64,000 bases of DNA from Anarhynchus alexandrinus (Eukaryota > Chordata > Aves > Charadriiformes > Charadriidae). The stretch is taken from contig VUYV01000329.1 of the NCBI GenBank assembly GCA_008711295.1, forward strand, positions 698,367 through 762,366. Reading direction: 5' to 3'. This document shows positions 24,575 to 39,104 of the stretch, one piece after another. Position 1 is the first letter of the stretch. Each line of letters begins with the position of its first letter. Position numbers and translations under genes: made by a program. The notes beneath the pieces are model-generated. The model was not told where the DNA came from. It did not search any database and worked only from the letters and a program-made list of their open reading frames with translations.

Positions 24575-27500
24575 TTTAGCATCAGAGAAGGTTCTTAAGT
24601 CTTGGGTTAGGGACAAAAAGAACTCATACTGTTGAAGTCTGAACAGAAACATGAAAACATGAGGTTTAAAGTTGAAGGAAGAATATGAAACAGTGAAGTA
24701 TGTTAATCAGCGTGAAGTGTTGTGCTCTCCCTGTGTGGTAGGACACAGCAAAATAGGTGAAAATCCAGCAAGGATTACTCAAAATGTGTGAAAAAGAGGA
24801 GTGTTTTTGGTTAGCTTGTTTCATTTTTTCCTTCAATTATTTTTTTTCCCGAGACTGAGGGAGATTATTCACTATCTGTCCTGATGTCACAAAGGTACCT
24901 TTGTGGAAGGCATTCACTGTACATCCTCTTAGAAGAGCTGCATGCTGTGTTATTGGAAATAAGTTACCACTGCTTTTAGAGACACAAAATGAGCTGCTAG
25001 ACTGATTTCTGGTGATGCACAATGGGTCTTACATGGCTTCCTAATGAAAGGCATGGTTCCTTCTTCCACTCACTGGTAGATGGCAAAAGGACGAAGGTAA
25101 ACTATATCCCGGTTATCACAGGCTTCTGTCAAATGCATTTTTAAAGTTTTCTCTGCAACACTTTTCATTGCTTTACATGTGCAGAAATAATATATGTTAA
25201 TAACAGTATGCATTGTTAATAGTTCCTCATCTAAATGTTGTTTGAAGAAATGATGATTATTTTAGCTGTCCTTGATGTGCCTAAGAACAACACTATGACC
25301 TTCTCTAAAATAATTCCTGTGCAGTATTCTAAATACAGTTTTACATAGATGTACAGAACAGCCATTTCCTCATATCCAGAAACTAATAACACTGCTGCCA
25401 TCCTCTGCTTTTCATTTATGTACGCTCATCTTACACTCCTACACATCTCTCCCTGCGTCTGCCTGTGCATGTTTTTGAAGAATAAAAATGGAAAAGTCTG
25501 TAATCAGTATCAAATATTATTTAATTGCCTAGAAGCAGGTAACAATGTGTCTGTGTGGCCAGTTGCAGAAATGATGTAATTGTCTAGGAGGCTGATAACA
25601 TGCAAGGCAGCTAGAGATTGCTTTCAAATTCCCTTGATGGTATCCAGCTGCACTATTTGCAAAACTCTTATTGTGTTTGCATTTGTGTGTGTGTGTGTGT
25701 GTATGCACAGCTGGTTAGCAAAAAATGCAGGCTGTTATGTATGTATAAAAAAGAGTAACCTAATCTCACTTCAGAAGATGTTTCTTCATCTTGCTAAACA
25801 AGAATACAATTCATCAGTTTTGGCAGAGCCGTTTCAAGATATCCTAGAATGGCATAACAGAATTGTGAGAAAACATAACCGAGATCCAGAGTCTAGAAGC
25901 ATCTGAAATAGCATGCACAGTACCCGTCTCTGCTGTGCTCTGTTCAATTTTCTGACTCCCTTATTTGCCTGAGAACTGTAATTGTACACACATACACACA
26001 CACTCACTGTCCTCCCTCTGTTTATCTCAGAAGCTGAAAGAGAACTATTGATGTGCAATACCTTATCGTATGAAAATGATAAAGAATATCTCACTTTTGG
26101 CTGAAATATATCCTCATGAAAACTATCCAGCCTTAGTTCAACCTGATCTCTGCAAAAGATTACCAATGAGAGATTTCTAGTGTCAGTACACTTAAAGTGC
26201 ACATGAAGATGCAATTTTTGTGGGAGAAATGTGAGGTTCTTTTTTTTTCTTCTTTTTTTTTTTTTTTAAATTTTTAGCCTGGGTTCAGTAGCAGATGGAA
26301 ACAGTGATTGCTGATACATAGTTACTCACCTTTCCAGTAGATGGTAGTACAGATGTGCTTAAAAGAATATTACATTTGGGACTGAAACAAACAGTATGTA
26401 GACATTTTCAAATACTGAATAAGGAGGAATTTTTAGCTCTGTCAGTTCTTAAAACTAAGTCATGTGAAACTGCCATTGGGAAAAAATGAACATCGGGACC
26501 TTTTTTATTCTAGCCACTGATCTTTAGCAAGCTACTGAAAGTTTTATTTTGATAGAAAACTTGGTTGAAATGCAAATACTCATAACTGCAAGACAGGGAT
26601 CTCTATAAACGATTGACACTCCTATTTATGTAGTGTTAAATAATCTGAGTGGTGATAATCCCACCGAATGCAAAAGTCTGTGGCTGGATTAGTCTGTATT
26701 ATAAGTTGCATGTATTCATTTTTTTAACCAGGCTTGACTTAGCTATATTAGTAGAGACAGATATAAAAGTCCTTTGTGTGACCAGTTTACAGATTTTCCT
26801 TCACAGATTTGGTATGCCTGTGTGCACTGATTTTATCAGCAATAACTAAACATGCATATGATAACAAATGCAGTTCATTAATGTTCTAAGTGTAGTAAAA
26901 AAATGTATGCCATGTAAGTTGGAGATATTTCTTAGAATAACAATTTAAGTTGTAAGCTAAGCTTTTAATTTATTTTTTTTTACAGTATTATAACTCTTTA
27001 ACAAGATATAACAGGAATGACTGAAGGAAGAGAAATATATTACAGTTTATCTCCTAACCAAAAGTCAGAATTTATTGAAGCCATTTTAATTATGACTTAA
27101 ATGTCAAAAAACAGATGTCAAAAATTGCCAGTTATTTAGCACATAAATTTCTAAATTTTTCCTGACAGGGAATATTAACATATGGTCTATTAATACCTAG
27201 AGAATATTTTCATAAATCACATCTATACATACGTTCCTTGGGATGTTTTTTGCCGTTATGGTTGCTACTAGTTCATTTCAGAGTTACATACATGTTAGAT
27301 ACACTAAAGCTTGCTTGGAATAAATCTCCATGAACTCTCTGAACACTGATTACCAGCAACAGCTGATATTAGTCAATATTGCAGTCATATTACCTTTGAA
27401 GCCCTACAGCATTAACATACAACCCTAATTAAGGATAGATACAAGAATTGTAAGAGAGATAGGAAGGAGTATAAAAACATTAATTACTTGTTTTATTAGT

Positions 27501-28965
27501 GTTGTCTGATATATTGTAATGATTGCCACTGAGGAGGCTCCTATGTGGGATTTACACCTGAGGGAAAAGCCGGTGGTTCATTTTAAATGACACACTCAAA
27601 GAATCGAGATTGGTAGCAAGGCAGAAGGGGAGTAATTACATGGAAGACCACGGATGCTGCTCCCATAATCTTTCCAGTAAAAATAGTAGAGATACGGCAA
27701 TAAGAGCGACTACCTTCTAGATGATGTCAAAAGAGAAATTGTCTTGACAAATGAGGGAGATTTTAAATGGGAGTTTTCTCTGACCTACAATACAAGGAAA
27801 GGTTATGCTAATATGTTAAGGCACAGGCCTTTACTAATGGCTGAACTGGAGACGAGGCAGTATAGCTCAAGACGAGAGTCAGGTTTTTGTGCTTCTTTCT
27901 CCCTGAGTGACTGAGAAACACTCATTATCCTGTCCTAGGTTATCCTATTATAAATGCTCTTAGCTTATTATAAATGTTCTCTGATATAAATGTTGCAAAC
28001 AGTGATCTTGGAGAAGAAAGTGTGAAGTTAGCATCTGGCACAAAGAGGACAAACTACTTTTTTAAACTTAAGGACGGCAATTGTCTTGTTTGAGCCACAT
28101 TCTGTTCTCATGAACAGTCATCTATCAATCTATGCAACCAGCTATAAATCTTTCTATTTTTTCCCCAAAATACGTATTTTTCTGATTAAAGCCAAATTCG
28201 GCCCTGAATTATTCTACATGCACTTTTCCCCATGAACAGTGAACTGAAAAAATATTAATCTTTTTAAAGCACCTTGAAGCCCATTTCTCTTTTCAACTAA
28301 TGAACTATGTAAAGGAGCCTCAGTTGCCTCAGGGAAACTTGTCAAACCCATCACAAGGAGCTTTTATAAAGCCTAAAGGACATGTATCATAATGTATAAA
28401 ATTTGTCATAGCATATCATTATTACCTTTTGGGAGGCTTGTTACAACAATTACGGACGATTAAGCCATATTAAAAAAAAAAAAAAAAGAAGTTCTATAGC
28501 CAAAAAAAATAAGAAAAGAAAGANTTCCCATGTTTTGGGCTTGTTGTTGTTGTTGTCTAGTTTAGTGTGGTAGAAAATCAAATCTTCATTAAAGATTTTC
28601 CTGCCATAAAGGTGTTTATAGGAGGCTTCACCACGGAGGATCCTTTGGTGTCCAATATTGCATTTATGCAAGACTGTGCAGTTTCCCTCTGTAGGTTGTC
28701 TGTGGCTACAAAGCTCGAACCCATGTAATTATATCTGAGAGCTCTACCTTCCACCAAATCTGGTTGCAATGAACCGTGCCGTAATTATCAAAAGTTATTG
28801 GGGGATGTGGGAGGCACACAGACGGGCACACAGATGCATTTGGAAAGGTACATAATTGCAGTCTGATGACAACCGTGGGGAAGGAGGCTGAAAAAGGTAC
28901 TGACATTCAACCTTCCCTATTTTGTTTACTATCCTGAGTATTTCCTCTCTCGCTTATTTTCTTTT
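24575..28965. other. Non-coding DNA, no gene seen
   Basis: AT-rich DNA with a GT microsatellite (25684-25702), a T/C-rich tract (about 26238-26275), an A-rich tract at about 28472-28523 and a single N at 28524. Open frames such as 25580-25906 include the GT repeat and are not credible genes. The block 27520-27770 has moderately retained CpGs. Confidence 0.5.
25684..25702. repeat. GT dinucleotide microsatellite
   Basis: An uninterrupted TG/GT run of about nine to ten units. Likely polymorphic. Confidence 0.95.
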
Positions 28966-28968
28966 CAG

Positions 28969-29133
28969 ACTGAGAACCAGTGAGCATGATTATGTAGAGG
29001 AACACATGCAGCTCTCACCTGGCAGAAGGACGGGAAGGAGAGTTTGGCCCAAGGGACAAACCCGGACTCACCACATTACTGCAGTGTCAAATACAGGTGT
29101 GCCCTTTTCTCTGGTTTCCACAAATCTCGTACA
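28969..29133 (+). other. Candidate internal exon (165 nt), function unknown
   Basis: A strong acceptor (pyrimidine-rich CTCTCTCGCTTATTTTCTTTTCAG-type tract, AG at 28967-28968) and a GTAAGTA donor at 29134 bound 165 bases. These are open in one frame and equal exactly 55 codons, so the exon would be frame-neutral. The frame enters with one base of a split codon. The peptide is basic (segments like MQLSPGRRTGRRVWPKGQTR) and not one I recognise. An earlier alternative donor (CAG followed by GTGTGC) would end the exon at about 29094. It could equally be a non-coding RNA exon or chance. No neighbouring exon was identified. Confidence 0.25.
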
Positions 29134-29139
29134 GTAAGT

Positions 29140-31085
29140 AGTCCCAGTCTCAACAGGAACAGGTAGACTAGCCTTGGGCAGACTCAGGAAAGATGAGATT
29201 TGAAATCTTTGTTGTGAGGAGGGAACAGCACTCTGGTCCTTAACTGCTCAGCTAATGCGTAAAAAGCGTATTAGTTTTATATCCTGCAGCCAACCTTACT
29301 CAGTATGCTGACTGTTTTGAATCTCCAACAGAAATGCTTAACTGTCCCTCTGCACTGTAGGTTTCCTTTCGTGTTTTTTGTTGTTATTGTTTTTTAATTG
29401 TAGCTAAGCCTAAGATAAATTTGATGCCTGTCTACAGTGTGTTTTGGAGCACCAGGCAGCAATCTCTAAGCCCGTTGTGACCAAACCAATGGCAATAAAG
29501 CTCATCAGCTCAGCCATAATAAGCTGAGACAAAGTACTGCGCTAATAGAGCTCTGATGCTTTCAAGATAAACCAGTAGCTATTGCACAGGAATGCACTGC
29601 ACTGCACCATGTGGAAGATACTCATACTAGTTTGTGTAGCCGAGCATTTCTAGGAGGATTTCGCAAACTTACCTTGCTTGGCACCATCAGTGACAAGATT
29701 GATAACAGTAGGTATCGCTCTCGCTAGCAGAGGAAGATGGAAGTACCACCATTGCCAGTGGAGACCTTTGCGTCAACTTGCAGATTCTTGTGCAGTCCAG
29801 CTAAACTTCAGCTGACCATCCAAACTGAAACAGATTTCAACTTGCATTTTAAATATTACTTGGTTGGGTTTTTTTAATGAAATAGAGTTAATGAAGAGGC
29901 TTGCTAAAATTCCAGTCACTGTCCGTAACCTGATAGTGTACATAAATTTTGCTATATAAGCTTTCAGAGTGAAACTCTGGAGAAGACTAGGTTGTCTAGA
30001 AATTATCAGTGGAAATTAGTTCTACCTAATAGACACTGCAGTTATCTTCTGATATAATTATAGGCCACCTTTTTAACTCTGCCAATTTTTTTGATCTTCA
30101 GGAATAACCACGCCAGCTAGCAATCACTAACACAATGGAATAGCGAGTATACAAGCCATCTATCACAAAGACAGTATTTTTTAAAGTGTTTATGCAAAAC
30201 AAATTTCTGCTCTGCTCCATCTTTTGTACCTTTTTGTAACGAAATCCACTGCCTTAAGTTATTTTCTTAAATCACATCTTTTATTATCCATGTTTTATGC
30301 CAAATTTCCTTTTTTGTGATAGCTATTTATCATAGCAAAAGCAAAACAGAAACATACTTCAATGTGGGAGTTTTATTTTTATAGTAGGAGGCTTTAGTGG
30401 AGATGGGATTGATACATCAAAGTCTCATCCCATGATAACAGATGTATTTAAATATTTACCTTCATTTTTGTCCTCTACAGTTAATACAATATTTCCCTAA
30501 CATAAGCTGCTAAATGTATTTTCCTCTTTTTTATTCTTATTAAAATTGTGATTTGAAGATATATTCCTAAAGCTGTGAATAGTTATTAACATTTCTTTAA
30601 AGGCTTCAATATTTGAATGGCCAAATTCCAGCTTGAGTAATTACATTCTGCCTACTTAAATTCCCCACACAGTTTCAATTAGATAAGTTATTCTTCTACT
30701 CTTTATGTCCTAAAACTGTTCTGCAGCATTGCTGCCACTATTAAACAGCTGCTGAATTTTGCCCCAGAGGTGACTGAACTGATCCCTATATACAAAACAA
30801 TATATAAAACAAACTGAATTTTTGCTGGATGGAAGTTGGTAAATATAAGTTTTATGATGGCTAAGTATTATTTTTGAATGCCCATGTTTATGCTCATTTT
30901 ACGGGTAATGATAATGAAACCTTTCCCACAGTGTCCTGTTAACGGTGCTCTAGAAAGAACAGGAGGATTCGTCTTCCATACATGTTCAGAGCATTTCCAG
31001 GGACTATCATCAAGAATACTGCCCTTAAATTGTAGGCGCATTGCCATATGGGTATAGGAATGACCCCACCGAAGAGATAAAAGAA
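29140..31085. other. Non-coding DNA, no gene seen
   Basis: AT-rich DNA without long open frames or a recognisable repeat, apart from ordinary short A/T tracts. Confidence 0.5.
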
Positions 31086-31090
31086 CTGTA

Positions 31091-31248
31091 GGCTAGATTT
31101 TATAGATACTTAGGTACTTAAAGCCTCAGAGAGGAAGCCAATATCTATGTCAGGCATACTGTGGAGGACTCTTCCCCATATGCTTTTGGAAATCCTGCTA
31201 GTGCCTTTAAAAGGAAATACAGCCCCAAATATCTTTAAAAGACTTTCC
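31091..31248. mobile_element. Probable ancient non-autonomous amniote repeat with inverted ends
   Basis: The left end (GATTTTATAGATACTTAGGT) is similar to the reverse complement of the right end (AATATCTTTAAAAGACTTT). The interior has 'acttaaagcc ... ttttggaaatcctgctagtgcctttaaaa', resembling an old dispersed amniote repeat with a 'gattttcaaaggtacctaggcacctaaa' pattern. The structure suggests a degraded DNA-transposon-like element. The family is not named. Confidence 0.45.
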
Positions 31249-31249
31249 C

Positions 31250-34200
31250 CGGATACTACGACCTCAGCCTGAAACTATTCAGTTGCACGTAATTTTACTT
31301 TACCAAGCAAATCCATTTCTTTCTACTGTAGTTAAACCTGTGAGATTCTCTTCCTTGAAGAAATAGGTAAGAAAGGATCTGAAGTAGCAAAGGGCACTAC
31401 CTGCATCATTTAAGAACAGTTTTAGTGTGGTCCCAGGCTGTCAGTGTGCAATGCATTAAAGATTTTTTTTCATATCCAGACCTATATTTCTGCTCTTTAC
31501 AAGGGACCTGTTTAGATTACAGCGGTTGCTGTAACTTCAAGGTAATCTGATGCTGCTGGGAGGTTGTGTGGGAAATCCCTGTGTAACTGCACATCAATAA
31601 TTAAGCCAAATTCCAGAACAGACTTTTGGATTTAGGCCTTTGTAAATTAAATCCTCCCTCCTTCCTTCATAAAAATTTCTGTAGGTAAATCTTCAAGTAG
31701 GCCTAGGACAGGTAGGCCCCAGGCTTATAAAAACTATATATAAACTGAAGTTATTTCTGGGGTCAATTAAAAATGCATGTTTAAATATAGAACCTGTGAA
31801 AGTTAAAGGAATACTTAAACGTTTATAAATTTGAATACTGCTGTGGCTGAACGGGGCCTCTTCTTGTTTTCCTTCTTCATGTTTCCTGGACTAGGTGACA
31901 TTTACTTGGCGAGTATACACCTCAGAACAGGCATTTCTCTGTTTCTTTTTTTTTTGCTATTCTGTCTTGCAGAAGACAACCTGTTCTCTAGGAGTAAAGA
32001 TAAATACTTTTCTCATCTGCGGTATTTCTTTTTCTTGGGGGGATATAAGGCTTTTCTCTTTTCTTGATGAACTGATGAGGTTTAGGGCATCACCTAAAAG
32101 AGATTCTTCACTTTGAGATTTCTGCTCTTCTTTTTTTGCCTATTTCTTCTGAATTCTGTTTTTTTTTCCTAATCTTCAGTCTTCATCCGCATACTTTCCC
32201 TATCTGTGAATCCTCCCTCCATACAGTCCAATCTTTTTCTATGTATTCTATTTCAGATAGTGGATCTCTTCTCTTGCTTATCCATCCCCATTCCGTGTCC
32301 ATTTCGGTTCTTTCTCAGCCCCAGGCTTTTCCTTGCCACAGCATTAGGGGGAAAATGCTGCCTACCAATCTCTCTGATTATATTGAGCTGCGCTTCAGGA
32401 TACAGACCTGAGCTTGAACATTACTTGCTGCCTTCTGCTTGTGCTGAAGAGCTGAGACAAATGAGGCAACAGTCCACAACCCTGGGTAGCTGCTAAACTG
32501 TTCTTCACAACACCATCCAAAACCCAGATGTTGAGAGTGGTATTGCAGAAAATGTCTGGGCTACAGAGTCATAGTGCAACATAAGAACTTGGAGCAAATC
32601 AAACCAAGTAAGGACAAGGCAGTTTATGAATCAGCACAATATTCTACTTGTAGTGCAAATCCACAACAAAACTCGTAGTTTATTGTGACTATATCAAGTA
32701 TCAAAGATCAACATTTTAAATGAAGCTCTAACCAAAGCATACCAGGTTTCCTCTTAAAAATCAAGGTTGCCAGAATATTTCTGTGGAGTCGCTGTCTCCA
32801 CGAATAAAACTACTCATGGCTTCTTATCTTTTGCACTCACCAGAGGAAGAACACAGACAGTGGTAAATGTCCCATGGTGCTGCTGCTGCAAAGACTGACA
32901 GCATCAGTCCCCTGTGCCGCATGCTCTGTGTTCCAAGAAAAGCTCTGCTATGGATGTGGGCTTTCCTTAAAACAGCAGCTCTTTTCAACATTTGCTAACA
33001 ATATTTTTTTTTAGTTTCAAAGAAAACATGCTCAAATTTTGCAAATTCCCCTGACAAAAAAACACCCAACACCTCATTCCCACTGTGCAGCTGCTTGTTA
33101 AAAAAAAAAAGAATGTTTTCTTTGTCCATAAGGAAGAAAACACAGTAAATGTCAGTGCTAAAGAATGCTTATTTTTGTGAACTGTCCCACTGTGTATCAC
33201 GTTTCTTAAAACATTACCAAAGTAACAGCTGTACTGTTTAGCCAGCTGATAAAAAATAATGCTCTCATAGAAAGATGTTAGTTTTTAGACAGACTTCCTT
33301 ATAGATCGTATCTGCTCAAGATGAATTTGGAATGGAAATTTTCACAAAGCAGGGTACAGAAACTATTCATGCATTTTTCTTGTCCTCCAAATTTTCACTG
33401 TACTTAAGTTAGTTATACATAAATGTAAACAGTTTCACTCTACTTTCTAATTAGTATAATAACTGCAGTAATTGTAAGGCCAGGATTTCAAACAAAACAC
33501 CCTCAACATTACAGAAGACTCAAACTGAAAAACCTGTACTTTTTCATGTATTAAGATAGACACTCAAACGCATTAGTTATTATTGAAGACTGAATAATTA
33601 TATTTGCATTTTATATTCAATTTGATTTTTAAAAATGATAGTACTTCAGCACATTTACTGTATGTTACTTAAGAAGCCATTATCTAAAGTTTGAAATAAT
33701 AGAAAAGACTCTGGATCTCTAGGTATAATTTGCCAATGTATCCTGCATTTTTCTAAAAGCCTACAAAAGAAAGCTTTTCCAATCAGAGATTAAAGGGAGA
33801 ATAGTATTTTCCTCATGACTGCAAGAAAAAGAAAGGAAGTTTTAATTTTTAAAGAAACTGCTCCAGAATCTGATATAGTTTAATATTTACTTATATTTTA
33901 ATTATATGATTCTCCAAATGTGTCAGATATATAAGAATATGTGCATTGTTATTAGTAATATATTTCCATCATATATCCACTGATGAAAGTACAGTACTGC
34001 ACACAAGCACATCAGTGAATGTTACAAGTAGACAAAACTACAAAGTTTAATATTCTGAGTTTTGGTTACAGTATTGAAGGTTACACCGACTCGATGCTTG
34101 TGAGTGTATTTCCTACATTTAAAATATAGTTTGATTTTTAAACTCAGATTTTTTTATGCACACAAATGTTATCACATTGATAATGAGAAATACGCAATTA

Positions 34201-37200
34201 TTGCTGAAGTATTGTGTCACAAAACAAATATCATTTACTTTTGCTTAGTTTATTGGTTCTAACTTGATGAGGAATGTTAGGAATGACCGTGGTTGAAAGG
34301 ACTCTAAATATTTCTTGAACAGAGCCCTACCAGTGTTATTCAGGGTGAGGCTGAAATTGTAGTTGCAGTTGTTCACTGCTGTGTTCCCTGTACTTTTCTA
34401 CTGTGGCATATTCTGTCTATCATATATTTGTTTCTTGACAGATCACTGTAACATAATCGGAACAAACGATTGATTTAACCTTCTTATTGCATAGTCAAAC
34501 ATGAACTCATTGTACTATATGACATGCAGTAGGGAAGCACGTGTAATAATGGACTAAATGACGTTTCCTTTATTTAGACATCTTGGGATTACCATTTTCT
34601 AGTTAAGATTTATATGTTGGTGTATATATACATGTACACACACATACACACGTCACCAGTTCTCCCTCATAAGCAGGTCTGGGAGTGAATGAAATACAAG
34701 GACCCAAGTCTGAAATGCTTCAAAGTTTGAACAAAACTCAGATGTTGATCTTGATTGTGACTGTTACTGCCAGCGCGGAATCAGTGACAGGGAATCTATC
34801 GCTTGCAGTTTGCACCTTCACAAGAAGCCTTGCTTGCTTATTTTCATCAAGCTTCATTCTAGTCTCACTCCCCAAACATAAGGCAACTGCTTATTTACCA
34901 TAAAGGAAAATACTATTAAGACAATTACTGACCTATATGCTTAGTTATCTATTTTTGCATTCATATTATTAACTAATAAGTGTAAGACATATTTTTGGCC
35001 TACAAAATGTTGGTCATTATTTAGGTGGCCAGTATGTCTCATGGTGATAAGCTTAGTTTCACTGTTTCATCGTGGTTCTTTATGTTGCTTATAGAAACAG
35101 ACCTAGATAATCTCTTCTGAATTTACTCACTTAGTCTGGTGGGACCCTCAAATCCATACGGGAAGACTCAAAAGCGATACGATAGGATAAACAGGAAAAT
35201 GTCATTCTAGCAAGAGTCAAGCCTAAGCTATAAATTGGAGACTTAAGCTTCTTGTAAGTACGGGGTTTCTGGTTGGCAGTTCTCCAGTACTGGACAGTTA
35301 TATCCATGTTTAGCATTTTGCTTACAGTCATCTCGTAATTAAGTTATATCAATGCCATCTCATGCAAATTGTTTATATAAGAAAGCAGCCATTCAAATGC
35401 ATTGTGTATCCATATATGAATTTCAAAATCAGTTAAGATAATCATGTCACATTAAGTAGCATAAGGTGACAGAAGGTTCAAGTGGGAGGCTTTGGCAGTT
35501 TTAGCAGACATCCTTAAATCAACAACATAAATTTTAATATAGTAATTGTATTACACCAAATGGATGTGTTAACAGGATACTGCTTCCAGACTGTTTACAG
35601 AGAATGCAAGAGAGAAGTAAAATAATATAAATACATTCATATTTTTTCTAACCTCTTTGTTTTTTAAATCTTCTGCAAACAATCCAGCCCAAACAAATCT
35701 TTGTTTTTATAATCTACTCCATTTCTGAAACCCCTACTGGGTTAGACTTTCCAATTAAAATATGATTCTTTATGCATGTTTCATAGAAAATGTTTACTCA
35801 GACATTGTGTTTACTACATTGTATGGCTTTGGCATTGCAAGAAAATGAAAATTTCCAGAATCTTGTTTAAAGCTTATTTCTATTAACGATTCACAGACAA
35901 ATATCTGTTAATTTATCATACGAAGACTGGGGGATTGGCACATTTTGTGACACAAGCAGACTAAAAAATGTCAAGATTTTCCCAGATGCCTTTTTTTAGG
36001 ATTGTGACAAGGTAAAGGGAATTTGAGAATTCCCTAATTTTTACACAGCAATACAAGAAAACCCAAGACCACCTGTTCACCTGCTCTTGGTGCTGGTACC
36101 ATTCTGCCAGCCAAAGCAATGGCTACCAGGGCAAATTCTATAGTACAGTGGAAGCACACAAGTAAAGCAAAACAGTTGGTACCAAGAATTCAATATTGAT
36201 ACCATATGTGCTTTGCGAGGGCTAATTCATACTCACCCTTGGACTGAGCATTCTTTGATGGCTGAAGTGCAGAAGGCAAGCTCTAGGCATGTGCATCTTC
36301 CAGGTTTGTTTTGCCCAAAAGGAAGTGCTTCTCAAGCTCTGAGGCTGTTCCACAATGTGAACCAACATACTCTAAGTAGAGATGGGTCAGGAGATTAATT
36401 TTGTGTAGATGCATCGCAAAGCAACTGCCCAATGCCTGCAGGGCCCACCAATGCTGTTTAGAGATGGCAGATAGCCCACTGGAGTTTTCACCACGTTAGA
36501 ACAGCATTTGTTTTTCACAGAGATGAGAATCTGGAAAAATGTATTAGGGAACACATGAGAATAACTTGTTCCAGGCAGGGTATCTGCTAAATACCGGTCT
36601 TGATCTTCGGTGGGGTTGTGAACAGTCAGTGAAAACAGCTCAACGCACACTGATTGTCAAAAACTTCTGATCAGTGGTGGCACTTCCTCCGGGCCTGCAG
36701 TGGCAGTTCATTGCAAAAGGTTTCCTTTGCTTGCCTCTCTCTCTCCTCAACCTGTAAAATCAGATAAAGAAGAGATATTGTGGTCTCTAAGTAACCACTT
36801 TTCTGGGGGGACAAGTCTGCTACTTTTTAAATATAAAATTTACCATCCCAAAGTTAGAAAGCCACAAGGATATAAAAATTGTTCTAAATTTAATAAGCAG
36901 TTAAAGAGATTTATTATTATGCTAAACCCTCAGATTGGGTGACTACTGGTACAATACATGCAAACACTGATAAATGTTCAAAATCAATTGTTCACATTTA
37001 TGTTGAACCAGATAATCTAGAAGAAAAGTAATTGCTATTTAATTCTAGCACCTTTGCAAGTGTCTATTTTAACTATTGTCCTAGGCTACTCAGCTTTATA
37101 TGTAGTTTCGAAGTATATATATTCCATGTTATACTGAGATAGTATAGAGTGAGACTAATTGAGATCACTATGGAAATTAAGATTACATATTGATAAATGT

Positions 37201-39100
37201 CAGGATGATTTATTGTGCTTCAGTAATCCTCATCGGTGCAGCCATGAAAATTAATACTATTTCTGGATTGCGCTATTTTTTTTCTAACCGTTTAAATGGA
37301 AAACATCTGATCTAGAATTGTTTGCAATAGATAAAAGAAGCCTGCATGGTAAAGGATCTGACATATTTGTAAACCAGCAATTATGGCATATACCCAGCAA
37401 TTTGAAATATTTCTGAATTGTTCAGCACATCCCCAAATTGCTCATGTAATGAAAGCACATGAAAATGTTATTATCATTGTTTCTAGTTGTATTCCATTTC
37501 CCACTGGAGACTTTTTTGTCAGCTTAATACATTTTTGTTTGTTTTCAGCTCTGGCTTTATTTGTTTTTGGTTCTGGAATGAAAATCAGCTAATGACACCT
37601 TTTCTCAATCTACAGAGGCTTCCACTGTCTAGTAAGAATGGATTAGTCATGCAGTGCATGATCTCAGAGCGAGATTGGGGTTTGCTGCTTTATTTGCTGA
37701 TTTAGATTTATTTTAGAGGAGGGAGCTCCATGATGCAGCTGTACAGGACAGTGTCATTTACACTGTCTGAAGCCTACTAATAAATAGTCACTTCATATCT
37801 TAAGAATAAGCACAATGGACTTTTCACTGATGGGTTAATTTTTTGGCCAAATTAAAGGAAGAAATACAATAGAAATCTGAAGAACCTCTTGCCAAAGGCC
37901 CAACATCACAACCCATAGTGTTTTCAAGAGTTGAGAGCAGAAGTGACTCAGGGATTAGGAATGATAGTTGTATCATTTTATCTCCCGATTTTCGTTCTGA
38001 AGCTAGTCAGGTTGGTGACAAACATTAACAGAAGCATTACTTAACAGCTTAGAATACAGTACAAAAGGATGGTCACAATCCCCTTGGCCCCACGCCCCAA
38101 ATGTTGTTTTATAGACGCTTTCTGCCATGCTGGAGGCATAGGACAGCTGTAACCCAAACTCAGATAGCTCTCAGATGACTTTATTGCCTAATCCGTAAGT
38201 GGCGTGGTGATGCTTTATTCTCTGCAGCACCACTACCACAGCCAGGTTACAAATGGAGATGACTGCAGCATCTCCATCATCAGCTGCTGCCAAAGCAATG
38301 CCTCGGGAACACAGACACTCTCTCAGAAAATGGAGTGGTTCTCAGGATGCTCTGATTCACAGGGGACCAGGCTTGCACATCCTCGAAAGAACTGGGAAAG
38401 AAGGGAGGTTTACCTCAAAAGCAAATTAGCTAATACAAAGAATTTTGATGATAGTGCCCAAACGTATGATAGTGCTCATAAAGAATTAAAATATGACAAC
38501 TGTCATAACAACGGAAAGCATTGTTATAATATGAGATCGTCTTACTAATTTGTCATGGCATCCCTGAGGATAAAGCAGGCATTTTGGTTCTCAGTTTTTC
38601 ATTTTGTTTGACTGATATCAACCTGAACATCTCGACTGCACTGCTCAAAAATACAAACCTTGTGGAAGCATATCAAGCTGTGTGCATACAAATTGGAGAT
38701 GGATTTGCCAATGCAACATATTGTCTCTAGTATAATTACTCAGTTACCAGTAATACCTCTGCAAACAAATGTGTCTTGCAGTGTAAAAAAGAATATAATA
38801 ATATATATACTTTGAAATTGCAGAGTCTACATACGGTAAATAAATCATCAGGCCACAGCAAAGAAAAGGATTATTTTAATTCCAAACTTAATGATGAAAA
38901 GCAGTTTTTAAAGATGTTCTTATTAAAGGACAGAAGAAAGTGTGGACAAAATCAGATTATTTGGCTCACCAATAATTTGTTCTGGCTTTGTACACCCTTC
39001 ACAGCCCAAGGAGACCTCGTCCATGATGGAGTCTCCTGAGTATTACTGCAATACAAACACATGAAGAAAATACAAAGTTAGCAGCATAGACTTAAAACCA
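31250..39100. other. Long non-coding stretch, no gene seen
   Basis: Nearly 8 kb of AT-rich DNA. The longest open frames (32136-32496, pyrimidine-rich; 38204-38548, 114 codons) show no family resemblance and no splice context. A short CA/TA-rich tract occurs at about 34621-34652. Nothing else is recognisable. Confidence 0.5.
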
Positions 39101-39104
39101 ATCC

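Noticed and set aside
32136..32496. Overlapping plus-strand open frames of 91 and 96 codons
   Set aside because: Pyrimidine-rich DNA lacks purine-starting stop codons, so long frames are expected by composition. No family match.
38204..38548. 114-codon plus-strand open frame
   Set aside because: No recognisable motif, no acceptor/donor pair and no initiation context. Length is within chance for AT-rich DNA on this scale.
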